Shown: in pieces, positions 19,769 through 29,962 of the stretch
How positions within the stretch are numbered: the stretch's first letter is position 1
Layout: every line of letters starts with the position of its first letter
NCBI GenBank assembly: GCA_003427395.1
Contig: BFEA01001021.1
Span: forward strand, 1 to 42,680
Direction: 5' to 3'
DNA length: 42,680 nucleotides
DNA from: Chara braunii
Lineage: Eukaryota; Streptophyta; Charophyceae; Charales; Characeae
Translations under genes and position numbers: made by a program
The notes under the pieces: generated by a model
Seen by the model: only the letters and a program-made list of their open reading frames with translations
Databases searched by the model: none
Told to the model about the DNA's origin: nothing

Positions 19769-20865
19769 TCAAATGATAGCAAGGGGGAGGATGATTGTCC
19801 GTTGGAGCAGGGGACCAGTCAGGGCTAGGTGAGTGAGAAGTTTGAGGGTCAGATACAAGAAGCGCAGGCTGATCAGCTGCCAGGGGAAGGTGGAAGGATC
19901 AAAGGGGTCAGCTGGCCAACGAACGTCACGTGCTAGTGGAACTCTCTGGGCACTAGGGGAAGAGGCACGCCCCTTACCTTTCCCCTTGCTGCTGGTTGAT
20001 GCTTTTTGGGCTGGGGCCGTGCCCTTAGTCGTGCCCATCAAAGCATCTGTCAAGGCAAGAATAGCAAGATCTTATCTGCTGCTTTTCTGGTCTGTTCCTT
20101 GTCTGAAAATCTATCCTGCAATGCCTGCAGAAAACCAGACACCCCCAGCCTCTGGGCCCAATCAGCCATTTCCATCTTTTGCTTGCTGGAGGTAGAGGTG
20201 CACCATTTCAGTGCAGTCTTCTCCAGACGAGCCAGGATGGCACCCACCTTCACATCCTCCTCACATTTGAACCCATTCAGGTAGGTTCACTGTGCAGTGA
20301 CCCAATTTATGACATCCACCTTTGGGTCCTCGCCAGAGAACATGGGTGGAGGGGTCTGCTTGGGCCGCTGAAAATCAAATGGAGATGTGGGTCTGGATTG
20401 TGGGAGTTGTTGAGGGTCTGCTTGGGAGGGCCCAAGAGATGGAGATATGGGCAGGGTGGTTGGGATCTTTAAGTGAGTAAAGGTCAGATCCAGTTTGGAG
20501 GAGATGTCATTTTGCTTCTTGGAAAAAATTGAGTGGCTTCCCTCCAGATTGGTGATCCTCTCGTCCCAGTTAGTAAAATAAGAACGGTGAATATCATCCT
20601 GTAAAAGGATGAACTCGGCCATATCCTTATTGTACTGGTTGGAAGTACCACTCGTCCTGATCTTCTGAACATCAGCAATCAACAGTTTTCTCTTGGCCTC
20701 CTTCTGAGCTGCTTCTTCTTTTCTTTTCAGCTCAGCCTTTAGAACCTCAACTGTCAGTGCCTGTTGGAAGAGTTTTTCCTCCTGGGCACGCAGTTCAGCC
20801 TCTAAAGGGTCAAGCGAAATTTGAGGCTTCGCATAAAAAACCTCTCCCTTCTCAGCACCGGACAT
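19769..20865 (-). pseudogene. Ty3/gypsy-type gag, broken
   Basis: ATG at 20863-20865 opens a frame running to 20050 with one TGA at 20287-20289. Residues 1-130 are Glu/Lys/Gln-rich and probably coiled coil (LEAELRAQEEKLFQQALTV). Then come a Pro-rich linker and PPPMFSGEDPKVDVINWVTAQ, the usual gag entry motif (F.Ge.p...W). LARLEKTALKWCTS (the L.G.A..W helix) and FLQALQDRFSDKEQTRKAADKI (l...F.d....a...i) follow, both hallmarks of the retrotransposon gag domain. A shift near 20050 moves the frame to 19769, with a basic KGKGKGRASSPS stretch. No CCHC knuckle, protease, RT or integrase follows. The element would assemble virus-like particles if intact. It is truncated and dead. Confidence 0.7.
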
Positions 20866-22362
20866 TTTAATTTACCCCACCATTCAGATAAATAAAAATA
20901 AACAAATAACCAGAAGACAAACAGGAGGTAATAGGAATTGAGTTTTCTCTTCAGTACTTACTCAATTGCTATCACCTACCTAGAGAGAGAAAGTTGGTTA
21001 GTCTGAGCAAGTGAGTGCTTAGTCTCTGCAGACCGCTTGAGGGTCAGGGTCAGTTTAGAGTAGACTCGGCAAAAATTCATTTCACGATTTTCCCATCCCT
21101 GACCTAACACAACAATTGCACGCAATAATTGTAAATCTTGCATCAATAACTTGGAGGATGCAATCCTGAACTGATTAGTGTTGATTAGTCAGTAGATAGT
21201 GACTAATTAGGGATAGACAGACGTCCACTGATAACCAAGGTGCAACGATTTACAGATAAACCTATTTTTAGACCTACCCTACAAACTTCACCAGTGTATG
21301 ACCATGTATGCCATACCCTGGGTATGGCAAATCACAAATTTCACTGTAACTAACTTAAAACATCAAAATTGATTGTGCGATTTCAAACACTGACTGTATA
21401 CTGAATTGCGATTTACCAGGGACTGACAAAATTGAATTATGACGGACGAAATTGAAGTTATGACTGACCCTAGTCTAGCCAAGCTTCAACTATGGCTGCG
21501 CAGAATTCGAATTTGCATTATCACTACCAGCAGGACCCTGAACTCACCAATTCACTACACATTATGAATCGCAATATTGTAAAAAAGTCACAGATCAAAT
21601 TTGAGTCAGAAAGGAGGTCAAACAGGGTTAGTAGAAGTCAAAGAAGATAGGTAGGGGAAATTGGCTATGGTTGTCCCCCAGTCTGAATTTCGATTTTCAA
21701 CTGTCAACACACTGACAAACCATATTTCGCTAATCTAAAAATAGTCTCAAAATCACCACACAGAGTGAAGTAAGGAACACACTTACTTCAGGGTTATCTT
21801 TGAAGTAGATGTATGAAAATTTGGCTATGGCTGTCTGGTCAACCCCATCTCGCCAGTTTCATCCCCTGATCATTCCCACTGTTCCCACGTACCAAACATC
21901 CTGAAACTTGGTGATCCAGCAGATTACCCTGAGGCGCTTCACCCTCAACTGACAGAAACACAAAATTCGGACTCCCAGATGTGATAACTAAGTAACTCAG
22001 TGCAGCGCCACTTCACCCTGTACAACGCTGCTTGGAAATTGGGGATCCTGACCCAATTCCAAAATCGCAAGACCCTGGGATCACTTCTTGCCAATCGCCA
22101 GCCTCCGGATGAATCGTCAGGCTATAAATAGCCTCTCAGAGCCTCCCAGGCCTGTGAGCATCAATCTCCAACCATTCCTGCACAACCCTGCGCAGGAGTG
22201 AGTCACCCTCTGTCCAATTCTTCTCGCCACACACTCATTACCACCACCCTCACTGTTGCCAACTCTGAAGATGATAAATCGTCATGGAACTCAATTCCAG
22301 TGTCTCGCCAAATAGTGATAGTTGCTCCAACACATCAATCGCTCCAGAGTCTAGATTCAATC
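20866..22362 (-). other. Long leader between primer-binding site and gag
   Basis: The 1.5 kb between the primer-binding site and gag ATG has no substantial open frame and is AT-rich with many short TTCGAATTT-like words. A 5' leader of this length is long for a gypsy element. It may contain insertions or a spliced segment. Confidence 0.45.
22120..22133. promoter_or_regulatory. Palindromic TATA motif GGCTATAAATAGCC
   Basis: The 14-mer is a perfect inverted repeat with AA at its centre and reads as a strong TATA box (CTATAAATAG) on the plus strand. It lies inside the element leader. Transcription from it in either direction is untested. Confidence 0.3.
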
Positions 22363-22374
22363 GCTCCGATACCA
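22363..22374 (-). other. Primer-binding site, initiator Met-tRNA type
   Basis: On the minus strand TGGTATCGGAGC differs at one base from the standard plant PBS TGGTATCAGAGC, complementary to the 3' end of initiator tRNA-Met. It begins two bases after ...CATAACA, the expected CA end of an LTR. It fixes the element orientation as minus, in agreement with gag. Confidence 0.75.
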
Positions 22375-22376
22375 AC

Positions 22377-23455
22377 TGTTATGATTCTGGTTGTCTGTTG
22401 TCAGAAGATCAACACTCACTCACTCAGACTCCCAAGCATGTCCATACATACACAGAAGGAAGGGGAGAGGATAGGAGTATCAGGGGTACACTGAAAGTGC
22501 AATTCACTCGACTCAATCCTCACAACCAGTCATAAAGGAAAGCCGAGTAGATCACATCCAAGAAACAATGAAACAATGATAGTCTGAACCCAATATTAAC
22601 ACTGTTTATTAAACTCAGAGTTTCAAATTGTAAGGATAACCTCAGAACTATGATGCGCTGCTCAGAAATGAGCAGCGCTTCACACCCCAACCCTGATGAA
22701 CCGCTAGTACTACCCCTGAGTCCTTGAAACATCAAGCGCCACCCAGATACGGCCTCCAGAGGGAAGCGCCACCCTAAAACAAGTCTCTGAGGCCAAGCGC
22801 CACTCATAGGATAAAGAAGAAGACCAGCGCCACAGTATCTCATGATGAGGAAGTGTCGGAAGACTTCCCGGGTGGAAGCCTGCAGCAGCGCCACCACTCC
22901 TGACAAGATCTCTGAGGAAGAAAACTGCAGCTATGGCTGCAGCAGCACAACCCTGTAACCCTACTCCAGAGGAGGGTCCAGCAGGGCACCAACTTCTCTC
23001 GCCTCCAACAGACCTCGAATATCCCAGACCTCTATACAGACAGCGCAGGTCCCAGCTATGGCCGGCGCTGCGAAGGTCTGGCTATGTCTGTCCCCCTCAA
23101 CGCTGAGCCGTCACCCCTTCCGGTTCACGCGTAGTACAGCCGCGATGTACTCGGTACCAACTGCCAAAAGCCCTGAGCCGATGTGCCCAACCTATCTCTC
23201 CTCTACTCTATCCTAGACTCGACCTTGACCAGACTGACTGACCGACCGGTACCATTTCTGTTTTGGCCTCTAGGGCCTCTCCCAACCCGGCTATAGGCTA
23301 TAGGACCGTCTATCAGCTTAGGCCCTTAGGGCCTGTCTGTCCTAGGGGCAGCCTGGGCCTGCTATTCGCATTTAGGGTAGCTGTAGGAATCCTAGTTAGC
23401 ATGGGCCTATACTTTTCCCAAATTTGCAGATATGTCCCTAACGAATTTCCTTACA
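22377..23455 (-). mobile_element. Candidate LTR of the gypsy-type element
   Basis: The inner edge at 22377 is well supported: TG at the plus-strand start, equal to CA at the LTR end, next to the PBS. The outer edge is a guess: CCTTACA at 23455 gives a TGT...ACA pair and a length of about 1.08 kb. No second LTR exists in the window, so neither boundary can be confirmed by self-comparison. Confidence 0.4.
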
Positions 23456-23768
23456 GGTAGGTCTCTCGGTTAGCCCTCAGCCAAACAAAATTATGAATCT
23501 AACCTACAGATGGTACAGCCTCGACAAGAGAGAGGCTACAGACGACCAGAAACCAGCAAGTCATTGTGTTTATGTGAATAAAATGTCATCAAGAGGCAAC
23601 TTACCTAAGATAGAAGACTCCTCCCGCAAGAACACACCAACCCCCCTGCTAAGGGTCCGAAAAAACTGGGAAACCCTTCCACGCCAGGCCACAAAAGATA
23701 CATTCCCCCCAAAGAGAATTTGTGGCCACCTGTAAACATTCGAACAGCCCATGCTCTAAAGCAGGGCA

Positions 23769-23770
<2 letters not shown>
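23456..23770. other. Intergenic, nothing recognised
   Basis: There is no domain or repeat. The region may be the external flank of the LTR. Confidence 0.4.

Positions 23771-23859
<89 letters not shown>
23771..23859. repeat. Compound (GT)n(GA)n microsatellite
   Basis: About 30 GT units (23771-23831) pass directly into about 14 GA units (to 23859). Confidence 0.97.
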
Positions 23860-24002
23860 CAGGTAAACGTCCTCTTTCACGTAAAAAGGAGGATCACTGC
23901 AAGGAATCTGAGGGGTCCCTCCACTAAGTAAGCGAAGGTCCTATCACCAAGCAGGGGTGGGCACCGTATTTGCAGAAGCAAGAACGGGCCATGAATATAT
24001 AG

Positions 24003-24066
24003 TGTGAATTCGAATTCAGGTCTATGTTTAAGCAGTTATGGGTTGCTAACTTAGCCAGGCCCTGTT
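24003..24066 (-). mobile_element. tRNA-derived SINE fragment, minus strand
   Basis: The minus strand reads GGCCTGGCTAAGTTAGCAAC (A-box-like), then CCATAACTGCTTAAAC, then CCTGAATTCGAATTC (B-box-like, GGTTCGAATCC type). Together with the plus-strand copy at 24256 it forms a long imperfect inverted repeat. Confidence 0.55.
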
Positions 24067-24255
24067 GGGCTCTGCACGTGATTCTCAGAGCTTCTCACTG
24101 AATGTGCAAAACTAGAATGAATATTCCGCTAGAACATGGAACCATACGCCGCCATATGTTTTGTCTTTTGTGCGTGGTAGTGGACAGAGATTTGGGGCCA
24201 CTCCGCCTATTCCCAAGAAAAGAAAAACAAAAAAAAAGAGAATCGCGTGCAGAGA

Positions 24256-24345
24256 TCTGGCCTAGCGAAGTTAGTAACCCATAACTGCTCCACAGACCTG
24301 AATTCAAATCCAGAGCATATATTCGGCCTGCCCACGCCCTGCTCA
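24256..24345 (+). mobile_element. tRNA-derived SINE fragment, plus strand
   Basis: TGGCCTAGCGAAGTTAGTAAC, CCATAACTGCTCCACAG and CCTGAATTCAAATCCAG match the minus-strand copy at 24003-24066 with roughly 80% identity by eye. They also match the A/B-box layout of the SINE at 32050. No convincing tail is seen. Confidence 0.55.
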
Positions 24346-24585
24346 CACTTCAACGACCATCTCTGCTTCATGATGAGCTCTTGCCAGTTTTCTGCAAGGG
24401 TCCTTCGCAAAAGAGATTGGAAAATAGAACATGCATACACAGTTTTTAGGCTTAACATGGCCCCATTTTTTTTTTCTTTTGCACTTGAATTTTTAGAAGG
24501 GAGGGGGCGTGTTTGGTCATCACACCCTGCCCTTCCGGAATTTTTTTTACTGACCCCTATTTCGGGGATGCGCTGCATCACCTGC

Positions 24586-24639
24586 GCCGCATCACGTGCG
24601 CGTGCGCTCTGCGCCGCATCACGTGCGCGTGCGCTCTGC
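24586..24639. repeat. 27-bp CpG-rich tandem repeat, two copies
   Basis: GCCGCATCACGTGCGCGTGC with CTCTGC completes the unit, repeated at 24586 and 24613, with partial copies on either side (CGCTGCATCACCTGC, GCCGCATGTGCC). The sequence is CpG-dense inside AT-rich surroundings. Confidence 0.9.
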
Positions 24640-25019
24640 GCCGCATGTGCCGCAACCCCGCACACCGGATGCGCCGCAAGTATGTAATTTTAATCTTTTA
24701 ATTTTTATTTTTGTTTGGGTTAACAAATGACTTTTCTGATCTACCAATCAAGCAGTTAACAAACGTCCTTAAAAATAAAAATTAAAAAAAAGAAAGAAAA
24801 AAAGAAAGAAAAAAGAAAGAAAGATACCTCATTCAATAAACGCCATGGGCATGGCTTGACAAAGTCTGAGACAAGAGAAGCACAATTTTTTCTAAGGACG
24901 GGCGCGGAAAGAGGACGGACATTACCACAGAGGAATCATCCAATGAGAAAATCTTCCAGTTGATTACACTCTCCATGCAGTAACGACAAGAAGCAAGCCA
25001 AATTTGAAATTTTACAATC
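24640..25019. other. AT-rich, A/G-rich runs, no gene
   Basis: A-rich AAAGAAAG runs lie at 24783-24823. Nothing else is recognised. Confidence 0.5.
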
Positions 25020-25165
25020 AAGTCAAAAAGTCAAAAAGTCAAAAAGTCAAAGAGTCGAAGTCGAAGATGCAAAACCGAAGAGCCAAAGTGAAAACGTAAA
25101 AGTGACAAACGTAAAAGTGACAAACGTAAAAGTGACAAACGTAAAAGTCAAAGAGTCAAAGTCAA
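25020..25165 (+). repeat. AGTCAAAA minisatellite with 15-bp sub-block
   Basis: Repeats of AAAGTCAAAA lie at 25020-25056. The related 15-mer ACGTAAAAGTGACAA is repeated three times at about 25091-25140, then the block reverts to AAGTCAAAGAGTCAAAGTC. Confidence 0.85.
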
Positions 25166-25554
25166 TTGTAGCTCACAAAAGTTGAACTCCGGGCCCACGA
25201 TGGCCACAACAAGCAGTTTGGTCCAAAAGGACAAGAGATTGCAGACTGCGTGGCCACCGGGCACTGGGAACTAGCTCGCAAGTATGCCGGAACAGTCCGA
25301 ACAACCATCATTCACACTACCACCCAGAAGACAAAGAATTCAACAAAAAAAAAAAAGACATCCCAGAAAAGGGTGAAAACACTATCAACAGCTTTAACTA
25401 ACTACCCCATCAGAAGGTAGCAAACAACACAACGAAGTTGGACGAACACAACGTCCTGTCCTGTCACGCACAGCCACAGCTCTACCCCTGCCGCGTGCAG
25501 CAACGTAAGACGAGACGCCATAAAAGCAACACAGAGATCGAGAATCAAGAATCG

Positions 25555-25585
<31 letters not shown>

Positions 25586-26190
25586 CAACGAATATTCTCT
25601 CGCCACCGACGATTGTAATGAGAGAGGCTGTCCAACAACAGCTAGCAGCAGCTTCAGTCCGAAGGCAGGAAATAAGTAATGTAACCAAACCAAACCAGAA
25701 AAAGCAGGCTCTGTGAAGAAGAGGAAGATTTGCAGGTACATCTCCTCCTCCTCCAGGCAGAGTATTGCCAAGAAGGCCCCTAGCCAGCCTCTGCAGACTT
25801 CTACTCCATGGCATTCCTTTGACTGTACAGCCCAGTTGGTATGTCTCTATCCTCGTGGCGGTACTGTCATCACGCTGATGGTTCCACGTCGTCGTGTTTT
25901 TAATGAACACACTACGATGCATAAAGTCATTGGGTGTTACTTGTTGCAGTACATGATTTCATGCTCCACGCTTTTTCTCAGGTAGTGAAGCGCATAGCGC
26001 TCAATACTCTCTGATACTGCTCCAACTGCTCCTTCACTACTTCCCACAAGAAAACATTTTCTTGTGTCTCTTCCTAGTTCCTTGTACCAGCCTTGTCGCT
26101 GGCGCATCCCTTTTTCCTTGCTTGAAAAAATTGCAGCTAACTAGACTCTTTGCACACCCCATCGAAAAAAACTATTCCCCATCCCATACG
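25166..26190. other. No gene recognised; (GTT)n tract
   Basis: (TTG)10 lies at 25553-25584. Open frames on both strands are short and owe their length to this tract. The sequence is otherwise unique and unassigned. Confidence 0.45.
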
Positions 26191-26455
26191 CTCATTTTCT
26201 TCCCAATGCACCGCCAGTATCTCAGGTTGCGGCCTGGCATAAGGACTGGGAAACTCAGTGCAGCTAACCCTGCAAAAAAGCACGGTCCAACGTAAGTTTC
26301 CCATAGGCTCATTTTCTACCTGGGGCCTGGGCTCATTTTCTTCCCCCCATATGCTCTCATTTTCTTCCCAATGTACCGCCAGTATCTCAGATCGCGGTCT
26401 GGCATAAGAACTGAGTACTCAGTGCAGCTAGCCCTGCAAAAAGCACCGTCCAACG
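26191..26455 (+). repeat. Direct repeat, 165-bp spacing, diverged
   Basis: CTCATTTTCTTCCCAATG.ACC, GCCAGTATCTCAG, CTGGCATAAG.ACTG and CTCAGTGCAGCTA.CCCTGCA occur in this order at 26191-26292 and again at 26356-26455, with about 85% identity by eye. Confidence 0.8.
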
Positions 26456-26532
26456 CAAAAAAAAATCCACCTGGTTGTCCCAGAAAAATTATCACCGTTG
26501 GTGTTCTATTTTTAATTGGAGTTCAGCGGTTG

Positions 26533-26997
26533 TCAGTCACCGTTCTTCCACACTTTCTTTCCATGGCAGCGAGCTGTTGGACTCAGCTCAGGTACCAATT
26601 CTGTAGCTCGTCGGCCCCTGATCTCCATCCACCAGCCCCCTTTCCAAATTCCTACCTCCCTTACACCTGCTAGGAAGGCTTCCAAGGGGTAGCCGAGCCC
26701 GCCCCCTCTCATCTCCCTGAAGAAGGGGATCAGGCTGAACCATGCCGCTGCCTTGGAGTCCGCGTTATTCCAAATCCTCCAGAGGGCACCAATTACCATA
26801 ATTGCCCATTTTTGGGCCTTATCGCCATATGAGGCAAAGTCCTTCATAGTTTTGAATCGTCTGGGGCCACCACCCCAGATGCTGTCAGTGTTCTTGAATT
26901 TGTGCAGCATATGTATGATTGCAGGCATATCGGATACGATGATGTGTTTTCCCAATGGCGAAGGATGCACACCGAGGACAATGTAGAGTTTTCCCCC
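26533..26997 (-). CDS. Open segment of unknown function, possible exon
   Basis: The minus strand is open for 155 codons from just after a TGA (26998-27000) to 26533. There is no ATG before residue ~28, so it is an exon or a broken gene rather than a complete CDS. The composition looks like a real folded protein, with many aromatic residues: KLYIVLGVHPSPLG, MPAIIHMLHKFKNTDSIW, KTMKDFASYGDKAQKWAIM, GALWRIWNNADSKAAAWFSL. I do not recognise the family. Retroelement capsid-like or host origin are both possible. Confidence 0.3.
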   Translation of the reverse strand, partial: GGKLYIVLGVHPSPLGKHIIVSDMPAIIHMLHKFKNTDSIWGGGPRRFKTMKDFASYGDKAQKWAIMVIGALWRIWNNADSKAAAWFSLIPFFREMRGGGLGYPLEAFLAGVREVGIWKGGWWMEIRGRRATELVPELSPTARCHGKKVWKNGD

Positions 26998-27573
26998 TCA
27001 GGAATCAGGACAACATTGACGTCTGACTCAAGCATTCAGCCTCTCACACAAAGCTGACTATCTCCCCCCCCCTCCAAGTCCCAAAGGATGGGCATGCTGC
27101 ACCCACCAAAACCGCTACCGCTGCCGCTGCCGCTGGCAGTTCTTTGGCGTTCGAGGGCTGCTGTTGATGTCTTCTGACCGAGTGTTTGACATACCGACGA
27201 CAACTTCGTTGCTCAGTCGCATTTCGCCCTTTTTTATAACGAATCGGTGTTGCGAGCAGATGATTTATACATTCCTTTTCCGGAACCATGAGCGGAACCA
27301 TGACCACATACTGAGGGATCATACATGTCGGAGAAGACTGAATAGAATAGCAGCCTGTTCCCTCCCTCCTTCTGCTCTGGAGAGGGAGGCATGCTCCAAA
27401 CTCAACAGCAGAAAGGGAGCAGAGAGACGCTTCGGTAACTGAACCCGCACGTGCACACGCATGCACAGCAGACAGCCTGCCGGCCGAACGACGATGTTGA
27501 GGAGCCATCTGCATCTGGTCAACTTCACCCTCACCCGCAAAAGGCAAGGCAACATCTCTCTTCTGCATCTGTG
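26998..27573. other. Unassigned, one ORF of doubtful value
   Basis: A minus-strand ORF (27044-27583) starts at an ATG lying inside a target-site duplication and has no recognisable domain. A CCGCTG triplet run is at 27111-27138. Confidence 0.35.
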
Positions 27574-27587
27574 AGTCTTCCATTCGA

Positions 27588-27701
27588 GCCGAGAGAAGGT
27601 TAGCATCTCCCTCGATAAGGACGGGAATAGTCTACGGACTATATGAACACATACGGTTTAGGCTACCCACCCTCGGGTGGATTTAAAAAAAAAAAAAAAA
27701 A
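27588..27701 (+). mobile_element. Retroposed three-hairpin short RNA with 14-bp TSD
   Basis: AGTCTTCCATTCGA occurs exactly at 27574-27587 and 27702-27715. Between the copies is a 97-nt body and an 18-base A run. The body has three predicted hairpins: CGAG/CTCG with an adjoining AGA/TCT (27590-27614), ATAGTC-TACG-GACTAT (27627-27642), and CCACC-CTCG-GGTGG (27667-27680) just before the tail. The C(UACG)G loop is of the very stable UNCG class. This looks like a retrocopy of a small structured RNA, or a SINE. I do not recognise the parent RNA. Confidence 0.7.
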
Positions 27702-27769
27702 AGTCTTCCATTCGACGTTTGATGTGTTGATGAGCCGCTCAACCTCGCCCATCATTAATCGCATGGACG

Positions 27770-28013
27770 ACATGAAACGCATCGGAGGTTGGTTGTTGCC
27801 AAGGCAGCGATGGACCAGATGCAGTGCAGCTTTTGTTGCTGAGCAAGGCCCTGGCGTCGGCTTCAGAACCCTGTAATGCGCAATGGTGATAAGCCAAGTA
27901 ACCTGTTCTACAAGATTGAACAACATGGACATAATTAAAAATGGTATAAGACTAACGACAGCGATGAGTACGCGTCGTTCATCCCTACTGCAAGCTGGAA
28001 ACTTTCTTTTTTT

Positions 28014-28045
<32 letters not shown>

Positions 28046-28170
28046 TCTTTTTTTTAATTTTTTTTTTAACTTTCTGATCCGTCGATCACCCCGTTCAGTC
28101 TGACGCTGCAGATGGCTTGCGTCCATTGTTGTCGAGCAAGCCCGTGCAAAAGTCCAGAAATAAGATATCG
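27770..28170. repeat. Degenerate copies of the 33-kb repeat family
   Basis: TTGTTGCTGAGCAAGGCC (27832), TACTGCAAGCTGGAAACTTTC (27987) and ATTGTTGTCGAGCAAGCCC (28124) match the recurring words of the array at 32640-33990. Long T runs interrupt the block at 28005-28067. Confidence 0.45.
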
Positions 28171-28814
28171 GCAAACAGAGTACACACTCTCAGTAGAAAG
28201 TGACGACGACGAGTGCCTCCACCTCCTTCCACTAGTGCCTCGACCTCCGTCCTCTGCTTTTGGAAAACAAGGCAGCACCGACTCAGAAATATACCATCTC
28301 AGCGATAAGAGCGAGTCCCAGGAATAACACAGCGAAAGTAATATTTGATGACAACCATGAATACTTCCGTTTTTCACCGAGCAAGCTGCAAACTGTCTCA
28401 TTCATGACGTGGCGAGAGCCGGTCACACATGCCACGTGGCGAATTTTCGGCCATCCGTGAACCGTGTGTCGAGCCGGTGTTCTCGCTGCAAACTGGATGC
28501 TTCCTGGCCCGTCGACACATGTAGGCTCGCCACATATTCCCTTTTTTTTTTTTTTTTTTTTTCGCCGCATATTCCTCCTCTTCCCTCCTCAAGACAGGAA
28601 ACTCTTAGCCAAGCAGATGAACCTGCCCCTCTATTGATATGCAGTACAACATGCATTGTTGTCACTCCATAGTCCATTCCTTGTCGTCAAGTGACTCTAG
28701 GTGTGCGCGCTGGCAATATCTTGAAGAAGCTGACAGTTGCGGCAGACCGCACGCAGTCTGAATACACAGAACCCACCCAATGGTCATCAAGCCTCTCTCT
28801 CGGCGAGCCGCTAA
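28171..28814. other. No gene recognised
   Basis: A 22-base T run lies at 28541-28562. CTCGCTGCAAACTGGATGC (28482) may be another trace of the nearby repeat family. Nothing else is supported. Confidence 0.45.
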
Positions 28815-29460
28815 ACTAAATAGTACAAACCCTGCAGTCAACTGGCTGAATGGAACAGATGTAACTGGTAACCAACAGACCATGAGATCAAACCCTGCAA
28901 GAGTCAGATGGACACAATACTATCTGTCAGCCCCTACCCCCTTTAGAAACAAAAAAGAAAAGCAGGCAGTTCTCTCTCATGGTACCCACCTCATGTGGCT
29001 GAATGGGAATGGTTCTACACATGTAACTGTTAATAATCAACAGACCATAAGTTCAAACCCTGTAGGCACCCATCTTAAGTTCAAACCCTGTTAATAATCA
29101 GATGGACACAGTACTGTTAGTGACTAAGTTACCATCTTAAGTTCAAACCCTGTTAATAATCAGATGGACACAGTACTGTTAGTGACTAAGTTACCCTTTT
29201 GGGTTCGAACTTCGAACCCTTTTGGGTTTGGAACAAAAGATGGGTGCAGTTATCTCATGGTATACCCACCGCACGGACGTGGCTGAATGGTAGACATGTT
29301 AACTGTTAACTGCCGATCAACAGATCATGGGTTCGAACCCTGAGTGAATCAGATGGGTACAATAATGTTAGTGGCTACCCGCTTCAAAAAACAAAAAAGA
29401 AAAAAGAAAAAAGCCGTTAGCTTATGGTACCAAGCCCATGTGGCAGAATGGTATGTGCAA
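28815..29460 (+). repeat. Head-to-tail array of tRNA-derived SINE units
   Basis: The A-box-like TGGCTGAATGG recurs near 28844, 28997 and 29281, with TGGCAGAATGG near 29441. B-box-like GTTCRAACCCTG follows each at about 50-60 bases, then TCAGATGG.(T/C)ACA.TA.TGTTAGTG, CTACCC and an A-rich AAACAAAAAAG linker. This is roughly 155 bp per unit. Within the second unit a 62-bp piece starting CATCTTAAGTTCAAACCC is duplicated (29071-29132, 29133-29194). A perfect palindrome GGGTTCGAACTTCGAACCC lies at 29201-29219. Pol III-type internal promoters with A-rich ends make a SINE array likely. Confidence 0.65.
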
Positions 29461-29798
29461 CAGATCTTGTTGGGATGCGCGCTTGTGCCTGTCGTGTCCC
29501 CCATGGTGTGGTATCGATAAGCTGCACATCGTGATGGATCGTGTTGCGTTGCGGTTCCGCTGCATTTAGGTTGTTGGCTATGAAGGCTATCGTCCTCTGT
29601 GTCTTGGGTTTCGGGTTCAAACATTAGTGGAGAGATGGTTAATGGAAGGCCCAAAATTTGGGTTGGGGGTTTCCGCCACATCACGACAAGCAACGTCGTC
29701 GAAAATTTCACGAACTAACAATGCAAGCTCATACTACAAACATCAAAAAAGTCGAAAAAACTGAATCGAACCTCTTTGTTCCTCCTGCAAGCTTAGGC
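29461..29798. other. Unassigned, no gene
   Basis: Nothing is recognised. A plus-strand ORF beginning at 29658 owes its length to the AG microsatellite beyond. Confidence 0.5.
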
Positions 29799-29853
29799 AC
29801 CCTCATGTCATTTGGTGTGCCAAACCCTAAGCCACACTCGATTGCTCTCTGTC

Positions 29854-29962
<109 letters not shown>

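Noticed and set aside
27044-27583. 179-codon minus-strand ORF
   Set aside because: The start codon lies in the target-site duplication of a short retroposon. There is no domain, and low-complexity Ala/Val stretches come from a CCGCTG run.
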